Shown: in pieces, positions 36,701 through 51,205 of the stretch
Numbering within the stretch: position 1 is the stretch's first letter
How the letters are laid out: each line of letters begins with the position of its first letter
NCBI GenBank assembly: GCA_037893245.1
Contig: JBAIAA010000806.1
Span: forward strand, 248,001 to 312,000
Length of the DNA stretch: 64,000 nucleotides
Direction of reading: 5' to 3'
From: Crossaster papposus
Taxonomy: Eukaryota; Echinodermata; Asteroidea; Velatida; Solasteridae
The notes under the pieces: generated by a model
Told to the model about the DNA's origin: nothing
Seen by the model: only the letters and a program-made list of their open reading frames with translations
Databases searched by the model: none
Program-made: the position numbers and the translations under genes

Positions 36701-39552
36701 ATTTGAAACGCGTGTGTTAACGTTAAAATGTTCAGAAAATCGAAATACAATACTAACAAAGCATGCCCCGGGTCAAATTGCTAATTTTGCCATTCCTGGA
36801 GGCCCCCCCCCCTCTATCTCCTAACACCCATCCCCTTCCCGGGGCATGCTTTCCTTCATGCCCTTATTTGTGGGCGGGGATTGTGTGCACAAACCTATGG
36901 CGAATTTGAAACGCGTGTGTTAACGTTAACGTTTTCAGAAAATCGAAATAAAATACTAACAAAGCATGCCCCGGGTCAAATTGCTAATTTTGCCATTCCT
37001 GGAGGCCCCCCTCTATCTCTTAACACACAGCCCCTTCCCGGGGCATGCTTTCCTTCATGCCCTTATTTGTGGGCGGGGATTGTGTGCACAAACCTATGGC
37101 GAATTTGAAACGCGTGTGTTAACGTTAAACTTTTCAGAAAATCGAAATCAAATACTAACAAAGCATGCCCCGGGTCAAATTGCTAATTTTGCCATTCCTG
37201 GAGGCCCCCCTCTATCTACTAACACCCAGCCCCTTCCCGGGGCATGCTTTCCTTCATGCCCTTATTTGTGGGCGGGGATTGTGTGCACAAAACTATGGCG
37301 AATTTGAAACGCGTGTGTTAACGTTACAATTTTCAGAAAATCGAAATAAAATACTAACAAAGCATGCCCCGGGTCAAATTGCTAATTTTGCCATTCCTGG
37401 AGGCCTCCCTCTATCTCCTAACACCCAGCCCCTTCCCGGGGCATGCTTTCCTTCATGCCCTTATTTGTGGGCGGGGATTGTGTGCACAAACCTATGGCGA
37501 ATTTGAAACGCGTGTGTTAACGTTAAAGTTTTCAGAAAATCGAAATAAAATACTAACAAAGCATGTTCCGGGTCAAATTGCTAATTTTGCCATTCCTGGA
37601 GGCCCCCCTCTATCTCCTAACACCCAGCCCCTTCCCGGGGCATGCTTTCCTTCATGCCCTTATTTGTGGGCGGGGATTGTGTGCACAAACCTATGGCGAA
37701 TTTGAAACGCGTGTGTTAACGTTAACATTTTCAGAAAATCGAAATAAAATACTAACAAAGCATGCCCCGGGTCAAATTGCTAATTTTGCCATTCCTGGAG
37801 GCCCCCCTCTATCTCCTAACACCCAGCCCCTTCCCGGGGCATGCTTTCCTTCATGCCCTTATTTGTGGGCGGGGATTGTGTGCACAAACCTATGGCGAAT
37901 TTGAAACGCGTGTGTTAACGTTAACATGTTCAGACAATCGAAATAAAATACTAACAAAGCATGCCCCGGGTCAAATTGCTAATTTTGCCATTCCTGGAGG
38001 CCCCCCTCTATCTCCTAACACCCAGCCCCTTCCCGGGGCATGCTTTCCTTCATGCCCTTATTTGTGGGCGGGGATTGTGTGCACAAAACTATGGCGAATT
38101 TGAAACGCGTGTGTTAACGTTACAATTTTCAGAAAATCGAAATAAAATACTAACAAAGCATGCCCCGGGTCAAATTGCTAATTTTGCCATTCCTGGAGGC
38201 CCCCCTCTATCTCCTAACACCCAGCCCCTTCCCGGGGCATGCTTTCCTTCATGCCCTTATTTGTGGGCGGGGATTGTGTGCACAAACCTATGGCGAATTT
38301 GAAACGCGTGTGTTAACGTTAAAGTTTTCAGAAAATCGAAATAAAATACTAACAAAGCATGCCCCGGGTCAAATTGCTAATTTTGCCATTCCTGGAGGCC
38401 CCCCTCTATCTCCTAACACCCAGCCCCTTCCCGGGGCATGCTTTCCTTCATGCCCTTATTTGTGGGCGGGGATTGTGTGCACAAACCTATGGCGAATTTG
38501 AAACGCGTGTGTTAACGTTAACATTTTCAGAAAATCGAAATAAAATACTAACAAAGCATGCCCCGGGTCAAATTGCTAATTTTGCCATTCCTGGAGGCCC
38601 CCCTATATCTCCTAACACCCAGCCCCTTCCCGGGGCATGCTTTCCTTCATGCCCTTATTTGTGGGCGGGGATTGTGTGCACAAACCTATGGCGAATTTGA
38701 AACGCGTGTGTTAACGTTAAAATTTTCAGAAAATCGAAATAAAATACTAACAAAGCATGCCCCGGGTCAAATTGCTAATTTTGCCATTCCTGGAGGCCCC
38801 CCTCTATCTCCTAACACCCAGCCCCTTCCCGGGGCATGCTTTCCTTCATGCCCTTATTTGTGGGCGGGGATTGTGTGCACAAACCTATGGCGAATTTGAA
38901 AAGCGTGTGTTAACGTTACAATTTTCAGAAAATCGAAATAAAATACTAACAAAGCATGCCCCGGGTCAAATTGCTAATTTTGCCATTCCTGGATGCCCCC
39001 CTCTATCTCCTAACACCCAGCCCCTTCCCGGGGCATGCTTTCCTTCATGCCCTTATTTGTGGGCGGGGATTGTGTGCACAAACCTATGGCGAATTTGAAA
39101 CGCGTGTGTTAACGTTAACATTTTCAGAAAATCGAAATAAAATACTAACAAAGCATGCCCCGGGTCAAATTGCTAATTTTGCCATTCCTGGAGGCCCCCC
39201 TCTATCTCCTAACACCCAGCCCCTTCCCGGGGCATGCTTCCCTTCATGCCCTTATTTGTGGGCGGGGATTGTGTGCACAAACCTATGGCGAATTTGAAAC
39301 GCGTGTGTTAACGTTAACATTTTCAGAAAATCGAAATAAAATACTAACAAAGCATGCCCCGGGTCAAATTGCTAATTTTGCCATTCCTGGAGGCCCCCCT
39401 CTATCTCCTAACACCCAGCCCCTTCCCGAAGCATGCTTTCCTTCACGCCCTTATTTGTGGGCGGGGATTGTGTGCACAAACCTATGGCGAATTTGAAACG
39501 CGTGTGTTAACGTTAACATTTTCAGAAAATCGAAATAAAATACTAACAAAGC

Positions 39553-41542
39553 ATGCCCCAGGTCAAATTGCTAATTTTGCCATTCCTGGAGGCCCCTCTC
39601 TATCTCCTAACAGCCAGCCCCTTCCCGGGGCATGCTTTCCTTCATGCCCTTATTTGTGGGCGGGGATTGTGTGCACAAACCTATGGCGAATTTGAAACGA
39701 GTGTGTTAACGTTAACATTTTCAGAAAATCGAAATAAAATACTAACAAAGCATGCCCCGGGTCAAATTGCTAATTTTGCCATTCCTGGAGGCCCCCCTCT
39801 ATCTCCTAACACCCATCCCCTTCCCGGGGCATGCTTTCCTTCATGCCCTTATTTGTGGGCGGGGATTGTGTGCACAAACCTATGGCGAATTTGAAACGCG
39901 TGTGTTAACGTTGATATTTTCAGAAAATCGAAATAAAATACTAACAAAGCATGCCCCGGGTCAAATTGCTAATTTTGCCGTTCCTGGAGGCCCCCCTCTA
40001 TCTCCTAACAGCCAGCCCCTTCCCGGGGCATGCTTTCCTTCATGCCCTTATTTGTGGGCGGGGATTGTGTGCACAAACCTATGGCGAATTTGAAACGCGT
40101 GTGTTAAGGTTAAACTTTTCAGAAAATCGAAATAAAATACTAACAAAGCATGCCCCGGGTCAAATTGCTAATTTTGTCATTCCTGGAGGCCCCCCTCTAT
40201 CTCCTAACACCCAGCCCCTTCCCGGGGCATGCTTTCCTTCATGCCCTTATTTGTGGGCGGGGATTCTGTGCACAAACCTATGGCGAATTTGAAAAGCGTG
40301 TGTTAACGTTAACATTTTCAGAAAATCGAAATAAAATACTAACAAAGCATGCCCCGGGTCAAATTGCTAATTTTGCCATTCCTGGATGCCCCCCTCTATC
40401 TCCTAACACCCAGCCCCTTCCCGAAGCATGCTTTCCTTCACGCCCTTATTTGTGGGCGGGGATTGTGTGCACAAACCTATGGCGAATTTGAAACGCGTGT
40501 GTTAACGTTAACATTTTCAGAAAATCGAAATAAAATACTAACAAAGCATGCCCCAGGTCAAATTGCTAATTTTGCCATTCCTGGAGGCCCCTCTCTATCT
40601 CCTAACAGCCAGCCCCTTCCCGGGGCATGCTTTCCTTCATGCCCTTATTTGTGGGCGGGGATTGTGTGCACAAACCTATGGCGAATTTGAAACGAGTGTG
40701 TTAACGTTAACATTTTCAGAAAATCGAAATAAAATACTAACAAAGCATGCCCCGGGTCAAATTGCTAATTTTGCCATTCCTGGAGGCCCCCCTCTATCTC
40801 CTAACACCCATCCCCTTCCCGGGGCATGCTTTCCTTCATGCCCTTATTTGTGGGCGGGGATTGTGTGCACAAACCTATGGCGAATTTGAAACGCGTGTGT
40901 TAACGTTGATATTTTCAGAAAATCGAAATAAAATACTAACAAAGCATGCCCCGGGTCAAATTGCTAATTTTGCCGTTCCTGGAGGCCCCCCTCTATCTCC
41001 TAACAGCCAGCCCCTTCCCGGGGCATGCTTTCCTTCATGCCCTTATTTGTGGGCGGGGATTGTGTGCACAAACCTATGGCGAATTTGAAACGCGTGTGTT
41101 AAGGTTAAACTTTTCAGAAAATCGAAATAAAATACTAACAAAGCATGCCCCGGGTCAAATTGCTAATTTTGTCATTCCTGGAGGCCCCCCTCTATCTCCT
41201 AACACCCAGCCCCTTCCCGGGGCATGCTTTCCTTCATGCCCTTATTTGTGGGCGGGGATTCTGTGCACAAACCTATGGCGAATTTGAAAAGCGTGTGTTA
41301 ACGTTAACATTTTCAGAAAATCGAAATAAAATACTAACAAAGCATGCCCCGGGTCAAATTGCTAATTTTGCCATTCCTGGATGCCCCCCTCTATCTCCTA
41401 ACACCCAGCCCCTTCCCGGGGCATGCTTTCCTTCATGCCATTATTTGTGGGCGGGGATTGTGTGCACAAACCTATGGCGAATTTGAAACGCGTGTGTTAA
41501 CGTTAAAATTTTCAGAAAATCGAAATAAAATACTAACAAAGC
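39553..41542. repeat. Two 5-monomer higher-order repeat units
   Basis: Two consecutive 995-bp blocks start at 39553 and 40548. They share CCCCAGGTC, ACCCATCC, TTTTGCCGTTCC, TTAAGGTTAAAC with TTTTGTCATT, and GATTCTGTG in the same order. Confidence 0.75.
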
Positions 41543-44500
41543 ATGCCCCGGGTCAAATTGCTAATGTTGCCATTCCTGGAGGCCCCCCTCTATCTCCTAA
41601 CACCCAGCCCCTTCCCGGGGCATGCTTTCCTTCATGCCCTTATTTGTGGGCGGCGATTGTGTGCACAAACCTATGGCGAATTTGAAACGCGTGTGTTAAC
41701 GTTAAAATTTTCAGAAAATCGAAATAAAATACTAACAAAGCATGCCCCGGGTCAAATTGCTAATTTTGCCATTCCTGGAGGCCCCCCTCTATCTCCTAAC
41801 ACCCAGCCCCTTCCCGGGGCATGCTTTCCTTCACGCCCTTATTTGTGGGCGGGGATTGTGTGCACAAACCTATGGCGAATTTGAAACGCGTGTGTTAACG
41901 TTAACATTTTCAGAAAATCGAAATAAAATACTAACAAAGCATGCCCCAGGTCAAATTGCTAATTTTGCCATTCCTGGAGGCCCCTCTCTATCTCCTAACA
42001 GCCAGCCCCTTCCCGGGGCATGCTTTCCTTCATGCCCTTATTTGTGGGCGGGGATTGTGTGCACAAACCTATGGCGAATTTGAAACGAGTGTGTTAACGT
42101 TAACATTTTCAGAAAATCGAAATAAAATACTAACAAAGCATGCCCCGGGTCAAATTGCTAATTTTGCCATTCCTGGAGGCCCCCCTCTATCTCCTAACAC
42201 CCAGCCCCTTCCCGGGGCATGCTTTCCTTCATGCCCTTATTTGTGGGCGGGGATTGTGTGCACAAACCTATGGCGAATTTGAAACGCGTGTGTTAACGTT
42301 GATATTTTCAGAAAATCGAAATAAAATACTAACAAAGCATGCCCCTGGTCAAATTGCTAATTTTAGCCATTCCTGGAGGCCCCCCTCTATCTCCTAACAG
42401 CCAGCCCCTTCCCGGGGCATGCTTTCCTTCATGCCCTTATTTGTGGGCGGGGATTGTGTGCACAAACCTATGGCGAATTTGAAACGCGTGTGTTAGGGTT
42501 AAACTTTTCAGAAAATCGAAATAAAATACTAACAAAGCATGCCCCGGGTCAAATTGCTAATTTTGTCATTCCTGGAGGCCCCCCTCTATCTCCTAACACC
42601 CAGCCCCTTCCCGGGGCATGCTTTCGTTCATGCCCTTATTTGTGGGCGGGGATTGTGTGCACAAACCTATGGCGAATTTGAAACGCGTGTGTTAACGTTA
42701 AAATTTTCAGAAAATCGAAATAAAATACTAACAAAGCATGCCCCTGGTCAAATTGCTAATTTTGCCATTCCTGGAGGCCCCCCTCTATCTCCTACCACCC
42801 AGCCCCTTCCCGGGGCATGCTTTCCTTCATGCCCTTATTTGTGGGCGGGGTTTGTGTGCACAAACCTATGGCGAATTTGAAACGCGTGTGTTAACGTTAA
42901 AATTTTCAGAAAATCGAAATAAAATACTAACAAAGCATGCCCCGGGTCAAATTGCTAATTTTGCCATTCCTGGAGGCCCCCCTCTATCTCCTAACACCCA
43001 GCCCCTTCCCGGGGCATGCTTTCCTTCACGCCCTTATTTGTGGGCGGGGATTGTGTGCACAAACCTATGGCGAATTTGAAACGCGTGTGTTAACGTTAAC
43101 ATTTTCAGAAAATCGAAATAAAATACTAACAAAGCATGCCCCAGGTCAAATTGTTAATTTTGCCATTCCTGGAGGCCCCTCTCTATCTCCTAACAGCCAG
43201 CCCCTTCCCGGGGCATGCTTTCGTTCATGCCCTTATTTGTGGGCGGGGATTGTGTTCACAAACCTATGGCGAATTTGAAACGCGTGTGTTAACGTTAAAA
43301 TTTTCAGAAAATCGAAATAAAATACTAACAAAGCATGCCCCGGGTCAAATTGCTAATTTTGCCATTCCTGGAGGCCCCCCTCTATCTCCTAACACCCAGC
43401 CCCTTCCCGGGGCATGCTTTCCTTCATGCCCTTATTTGTGGGCGGGGATTGTGTGCACAAACCTATGGCGAATTTGAAACGCGTGTGTTAACGTTAACAT
43501 TTTCAGAAAATCGAAATAAAATACTAACAAAGCATGCCCCGGGTCAAATTGCTAATTGTGCCATTCCTGGAGGCCCCCCTCTATCTCCTAACACCCTGCC
43601 CCTTCCCGGGGCATGCTTTCCTTCATGCCCTTATTTGTCGGCGGGGATTGTGTGCACAAACCTATGGCGAATTTGAAACGCGTGTGTTAACGTTAACATT
43701 TTCAGAAGATCGAAATAAAATACTAACAAAGCATGCCCCGGGTCAAATTGCTAATTTTGCCATTCCTGGAGGCCCCCCTCTATCTCCTAACACCCAGCCC
43801 CTTCCCGGGGCATGCTTTCCTTCATGCCCTTATTTGTGGGCGGGGATTGTGTGCACAAACCTATGGCGAATTTGAAACGCGTGTGTTAACGTTACAATTT
43901 TCAGAAAATCGAAATAAAATACTAACAAAGCATGCCCCGGGTCAAATTGCTAATTTTGCCATTCCTGGAGGCCCCCCTCTATCTCCTAACACCCAGCCCC
44001 TTCCCGGGGCATGCTTTCCTTCACGCCCTTATTTGTGGGCGGGGATTGTGTGCACAAACCTATGGCGAATTTGAAACGCGTGTGTTAACGTTAACATTTT
44101 CAGAAAATCGAAATAAAATACTAACAAAGCATGCCCCAGGTCAAATTGTTAATTTTGCCATTCCTGGAGGCCCCTCTCTATCTCCTAACAGCCAGCCCCT
44201 TCCCGGGGCATGCTTTCGTTCATGCCCTTATTTGTGGGCGGGGATTGTGTGCACAAACCTATGGCGAATTTGAAACGCGTGTGTTAACGTTAAAATTTTC
44301 AGAAAATCGAAATAAAATACTAACAAAGCATGCCCCGGGTCAAATTGCTAATTTTGCCATTCCTGGAGGCCCCCCTCTATCTCCTAACACCCAGCCCCTT
44401 CCCGGGGCATGCTTTCCTTCATGCCCTTATTTGTGGGCGGGGATTGTGTGCACAAACCTATGGCGAATTTGAAACGCGTGTGTTAACGTTAACATTTTCA

Positions 44501-46995
44501 GAAAATCGAAATAAAATACTAACAAAGCATGCCCCGGGTCAAATTGCTAATTGTGCCATTCCTGGAGGCCCCCCTCTATCTCCTAACACCCTGCCCCTTC
44601 CCGGGGCATGCTTTCCTTCATGCCCTTATTTGTGGGCGGGGATTGTGTGCACAAACCTATGGCGAATTTGAAACGCGTGTGTTAACGTTAACATTTTCAG
44701 AAGATCGAAATAAAATACTAACAAAGCATGCCCCGGGTCAAATTGCTAATTTTGCCATTCCTGGAGGCCCCCCTCTATCTCCTAACACCCAGCCCCTTCC
44801 CGGGGCATGCTTTCCTTCATGCCCTTATTTGTGGGCGGGGATTGTGTGCACAAACCTATGGCGAATTTGAAACGCGTGTGTTAACGTTACAATTTTCAGA
44901 AAATCGAAATAAAATACTAACAAAGCATGCCCCGGGTCAAATTGCTAATGTTGCCATTCCTGGAGGCCCCTCCTCTATCTCCTAACACCCAGCCCCTTCC
45001 CGGGGCATGCTTTCCTTCATGCCCTTATTTGTGGGCGGGATTGTGTGCACAAACCTATGGCGAATTTGAAACGCGTGTGTTAACGTTAACATTTTCAGAA
45101 AATCGAAATAAAATACTAACAAAGCATGCCCCGGGTCAAATTGCTAATTTTGCCATTCCTGGAGGCCCCCCTCTATCTCCTAACACCCAGCCCCTTCCCG
45201 GGGCATGCTTTCCTTCATGCCCTTATTTGTGGGCGGGGATTGTGTGCACAAACCTATGGCGAATTTGAAACGCGTGTGTTAACGTTAACATTTTCAGAAA
45301 ATCGAAATAAAATACTAACAAAGCATGCCCCGGGTCAAATTGCTAATTGTGCCATTCCTGGAGGCCCCCCTCTATCTCCTAACACCCTGCCCCTTCCCGG
45401 GGCATGCTTTCCTTCATGCCCTTATTTGTCGGCGGGGATTGTGTGCACAAACCTATGGCGAATTTGAAACGCGTGTGTTAACGTTAACATTTTCAGAAGA
45501 TCGAAATAAAATACTAACAAAGCATGCCCCGGGTCAAATTGCTAATTTTGCCATTCCTGGAGGCCCCCCTCTATCTCCTAACACCCAGCCCCTTCCCGGG
45601 GCATGCTTTCCTTCATGCCCTTATTTGTGGGCGGGGATTGTGTGCACAAACCTATGGCGAATTTGAAACGCGTGTGTTAACGTTACAATTTTCAGAAAAT
45701 CGAAATAAAATACTAACAAAGCATGCCCCGGGTCAAATTGCTAATTTTGCCATTCCTGGAGGCCCCCCTCTATCTCCTAACACCCAGCCCCTTCCCGGGG
45801 CATGCTTTCCTTCACGCCCTTATTTGTGGGCGGGGATTGTGTGCACAAACCTATGGCGAATTTGAAACGCGTGTGTTAACGTTAACATTTTCAGAAAATC
45901 GAAATAAAATACTAACAAAGCATGCCCCAGGTCAAATTGTTAATTTTGCCATTCCTGGAGGCCCCTCTCTATCTCCTAACAGCCAGCCCCTTCCCGGGGC
46001 ATGCTTTCGTTCATGCCCTTATTTGTGGGCGGGGATTGTGTGCACAAACCTATGGCGAATTTGAAACGCGTGTGTTAACGTTAAAATTTTCAGAAAATCG
46101 AAATAAAATACTAACAAAGCATGCCCCGGGTCAAATTGCTAATTTTGCCATTCCTGGAGGCCCCCCTCTATCTCCTAACACCCAGCCCCTTCCCGGGGCA
46201 TGCTTTCCTTCATGCCCTTATTTGTGGGCGGGGATTGTGTGCACAAACCTATGGCGAATTTGAAACGCGTGTGTTAACGTTAACATTTTCAGAAAATCGA
46301 AATAAAATACTAACAAAGCATGCCCCGGGTCAAATTGCTAATTGTGCCATTCCTGGAGGCCCCCCTCTATCTCCTAACACCCTGCCCCTTCCCGGGGCAT
46401 GCTTTCCTTCATGCCCTTATTTGTGGGCGGGGATTGTGTGCACAAACCTATGGCGAATTTGAAACGCGTGTGTTAACGTTAACATTTTCAGAAGATCGAA
46501 ATAAAATACTAACAAAGCATGCCCCGGGTCAAATTGCTAATGTTGCCATTCCTGGAGGCCCCCCCTCTATCTCCTAACACCCAGCCCCTTCCCGGGGCAT
46601 GCTTTCCTTCATGCCCTTATTTGTGGGCGGGATTGTGTGCACAAACCTATGGCGAATTTGAAACGCGTGTGTTAACGTTAACATTTTCAGAAAATCGAAA
46701 TAAAATACTAACAAAGCATGCCCCGGGTCAAATTGCTAATTGTGCCATTCCTGGAGGCCCCCCTCTATCTCCTAACACCCAGCCCCTTCCCGGGGCATGC
46801 TTTCCTTCATGCCCTTATTTGTGGGCGGGGATTGTGTGCACAAACCTATGGCGCATTTGAAACGCGTGTGTTAACGTTAACATTTTCAGAAGATCGAAAT
46901 AAAATACTAACAAAGCATGCCCCGGGTCAAATTGCTAATTTTGCCATTCCTGGAGGCCCCCCTCTATCTCCTAACACCCAGCCCCTTCCCGGGGC

Positions 46996-49900
46996 ATGCT
47001 TTCCTTCATGCCCTTATTTGTGGGCCTTCATGCCCTTATTTGTGGGCGGGGATTGTGTGCACAAACCTATGGCGAATTTGAAACGCGTGTGTTAACGTTA
47101 ACATTTTCAGAAAATCGAAATAAAATACTAACAAAGCATGCCCCGGGTCAAATTGCTAATTTTGCCATTCCTGGACGCCCCCCTCTATCTCCTAACACCC
47201 AGCCCCTTCCCGGGGCATGCTTTCCTTCATGCCCTTATTTGTGGGCGGGGATTGTGTGCACAAACCTATGGCGAATTTGAAACGCGTGTGTTAACGTTAA
47301 CATTTTCAGAAAATCGAAATAAAATACTAACAAAGCATGCCCCGGGTCAAATTGCTAATTGTGCCATTCCTGGAGGCCCCCCTCTATCTCCTAACACCCA
47401 GCCCCTTCACGGGGCATGCTTTCCTTCATGCCCTTATTTGTGGGCGGGGATTGTGTGCACAAACCTATGGCGAATTTGAAACGCGTGTGTTAACGTTAAA
47501 ATTTTCAGAAAATCGAAATAAAATACTAACAAAGCATGCCCCGGGTCAAATTGCTAATTGTGCCATTCCTGGAGGCCCCCCTCTATCTCCTAACACCCAG
47601 CCCCTTCCCGGGGCATGCTTTCCTTCATGCCCTTATTTGTGGGCGGGATTGTGTGCACAAACCTATGGCGAATTTGAAACGCGTGTGTTAACGTTAACAT
47701 TTTCAGAAAATCGAAATAAAATACTAACAAAGCATGCCCCGGGTCAAATTGCTAATTGTGCCATTCCTGGAGGCCCCCCTCTATCTCCTAACACCCAGCC
47801 CCTTCCCGGGGCATGCTTTCCTTCATGCCCTTATTTGTGGGCGGGGATTGTGTGCACAAACCTATGGCGCATTTGAAACGCGTGTGTTAACGTTAACATT
47901 TTCAGAAAATCGAAATAAAATACTAACAAAGCATGCCCCGGGTCAAATTGCTAATTGTGCCATTCCTGGAGGCCCCCCTCTATCTCCTAACACCCAGCCC
48001 CTTCCCGGGGCATGCTTTCCTTCATGCCCTTATTTGTGGGCCTTCATGCCCTTATTTGTGGGCGGGGATTGTGTGCACAAACCTATGGCGAATTTGAAAC
48101 GCGTGTGTTAACGTTAACATTTTCAGAAAATCGAAATAAAATACTAACAAAGCATGCCCCGGGTCAAATTGCTAATTTTGCCATTCCTGGACGCCCCCCT
48201 CTATCTCCTAACACCCAGCCCCTTCCCGGGGCATGCTTTCCTTCATGCCCTTATTTGTGGGCGGGGATTGTGTGCACAAACCTATGGCGAATTTGAAACG
48301 CGTGTGTTAACGTTAACATTTTCAGAAAATCGAAATAAAATACTAACAAAGCATGCCCCGGGTCAAATTGCTAATTGTGCCATTCCTGGAGGCCCCCCTC
48401 TATCTCCTAACACCCAGCCCCTTCACGGGGCATGCTTTCCTTCATGCCCTTATTTGTGGGCGGGGATTGTGTGCACAAACCTATGGCGAATTTGAAACGC
48501 GTGTGTTAACGTTAAAATTTTCAGAAAATCGAAATAAAATACTAACAAAGCATGCCCCGGGTCAAATTGCTAATTGTGCCATTCCTGGAGGCCCCCCTCT
48601 ATCTCCTAACACCCAGCCCCTTCCCGGGGCATGCTTTCCTTCATGCCCTTATTTGTGGGCGGGGATTGTGTGCACAAACCTATGGCGAATTTGAAACGCG
48701 TGTGTTAACGTTAACATTTTCAGAAAATCGAAATAAAATACTAACAAAGCATGCCCCGGGTCAAATTGCTAATTTTGCCATTCCTGGAGGCCCCCCTCTA
48801 TCTCCTAACACCCAGCCCCTTCCTGGGGCATGCTTTCCTTCATGCCCTTATTTGTGGGCGGGGATTGTGTGCACAAACCTATGGCGAATTTGAAACGCGT
48901 GTGTTAACGTTACAATTTTCAGAAAATCGAAATAAAATACTAACAAAGCATGCCCCGGGTCAAATTGCTAATTTTGCCATTCCTGGAGGCCCCCCTCTAT
49001 CTCCTAACACCCAGCCCCTTCCCGGGGCATGCTTTCCTTCATGCCCTTATTTGTGGGCGGGGATTGTGTGCACAAACCTATGGCGCATTTGAAACGCGTG
49101 TGTTAACGTTAACATTTTCAGAAAATCGAAATAAAATACTAACAAAGCATGCCCGGGGTCAAATTGCTAATTTTGCCATTCCTGGAGGCCCCCCTCTATC
49201 TCCTAACACCCAGCCCCTTCCCGGGGCATGCTTTCCTTCATGCCCTTATTTGTGGGCCTTCATGCCCTTATTTGTGGGCGGGGATTGTGTGCACAAACCT
49301 ATGGCGAATTTGAAACGCGTGTGTTAACGTTAACATTTTCAGAAAATCGAAATAAAATACTAACAAAGCATGCCCCGGGTCAAATTGCTAATTTTGCCAT
49401 TCCTGGACGCCCCCCTCTATCTCCTAACACCCAGCCCCTTCCCGGGGCATGCTTTCCTTCATGCCCTTATTTGTGGGCGGGGATTGTGTGCACAAACCTA
49501 TGGCGAATTTGAAACGCGTGTGTTAACGTTAACATTTTCAGAAAATCGAAATAAAATACTAACAAAGCATGCCCCGGGTCAGATTGCTAATTGTGCCATT
49601 CCTGGAGGCCCCCCTCTATCTCCTAACACCCAGCCCCTTCACGGGGCATGCTTTCCTTCATGCCCTTATTTGTGGGCGGGGATTGTGTGCACAAACCTAT
49701 GGCGAATTTGAAACGCGTGTGTTAACGTTAAAATTTTCAGAAAATCGAAATAAAATACTAACAAAGCATGCCCCGGGTCAAATTGCTAATTGTGCCATTC
49801 CTGGAGGCCCCCCTCTATCTCCTAACACCCAGCCCCTTCCCGGGGCATGCTTTCCTTCATGCCCTTATTTGTGGGCGGGGATTGTGTGCACAAACCTATG

Positions 49901-50963
49901 GCGAATTTGAAACGCGTGTGTTAACGTTAACATTTTCAGAAAATCGAAATAAAATACTAACAAAGCATGCCCCGGGTCAAATTGCTAATTTTGCCATTCC
50001 TGGAGGCCCCCCTCTATCTCCTAACACCCAGCCCCTTCCTGGGGCATGCTTTCCTTCATGCCCTTATTTGTGGGCGGGGATTGTGTGCACAAACCTATGG
50101 CGAATTTGAAACGCGTGTGTTAACGTTACAATTTTCAGAAAATCGAAATAAAATACTAACAAAGCATGCCCCGGGTCAAATTGCTAATTTTGCCATTCCT
50201 GGAGGCCCCCCTCTATCTCCTAACACCCAGCCCCTTCCCGGGGCATGCTTTCCTTCATGCCCTTATTTGTGGGCGGGGATTGTGTGCACAAACCTATGGC
50301 GCATTTGAAACGCGTGTGTTAACGTTAACAATTTCAGAAAATCGAAATAAAATACTAACAAAGCATGCCCCGGGTCAAATTGCTAATTTTGCCATTCCTG
50401 GAGGCCCCCCTCTATCTCCTAACACCCAGCCCCTTCCCGGGGCATGCTTTCCTTCATGCCCTTATTTGTGGGCCTTCATGCCCTTATTTGTGGGCGGGGA
50501 TTGTGTGCACAAACCTATGGCGAATTTGAAACGCGTGTGTTAACGTTAACATTTTCAGAAAATCGAAATAAAATACTAACAAAGCATGCCCCGGGTCAAA
50601 TTGCTAATTTTGCCATTCCTGGACGCCCCCCTCTATCTCCTAACACCCAGCCCCTTCCCGGGGCATGCTTTCCTTCATGCCCTTATTTGTGGGCGGGGAT
50701 TGTGTGCACAAACCTATGGCGAATTTGAAACGCGTGTGTTAACGTTAACATTTTCAGAAAATCGAAATAAAATACTAACAAAGCATGCCCCGGGTCAAAT
50801 TGCTAATTGTGCCATTCCTGGAGGCCCCCCTCTATCTCCTAACACCCAGCCCCTTCCCGGGGCATGCTTTCCTTCATGCCCTTATTTGTGGGCCTTCATG
50901 CCCTTATTTGTTTGCGGGGATTGTGTGCACAAACCTATGGCGAATTTGAAACGCGTGTGTTAA
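46996..50963. repeat. Monomers with a 22-bp internal tandem duplication
   Basis: CCTTCATGCCCTTATTTGTG plus GG is present twice in a row at 47003-47046. The same lengthened monomer returns near 48.0, 49.2, 50.5 and 50.9 kb, and outside this block near 53.9 and 56.1 kb. Spacings are 1016, 1216 and 1216 bp for the first four, so it tags a further higher-order unit of five to six monomers. Confidence 0.8.
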
Positions 50964-51205
50964 CGTTAAAAATGTTCAGAAAATCGAAATAAAATACTAA
51001 CAAAGCATGCCCCGGGTCAAATTGCTAATTTTGCCATTCCTGGAGGCCCCCCTCTATCTCCTAACACCCAGCCCCTTCCCGGGGCATGCTTTCCTTCATG
51101 CCCTTATTTGTGGGCGGGGATTGTGTGCACAAACCTATGGCGAATTTGAAACGCGTGTGTTAACGTTAAAATTTTCAGAAAATCGAAATAAAATACTAAC
51201 AAAGC

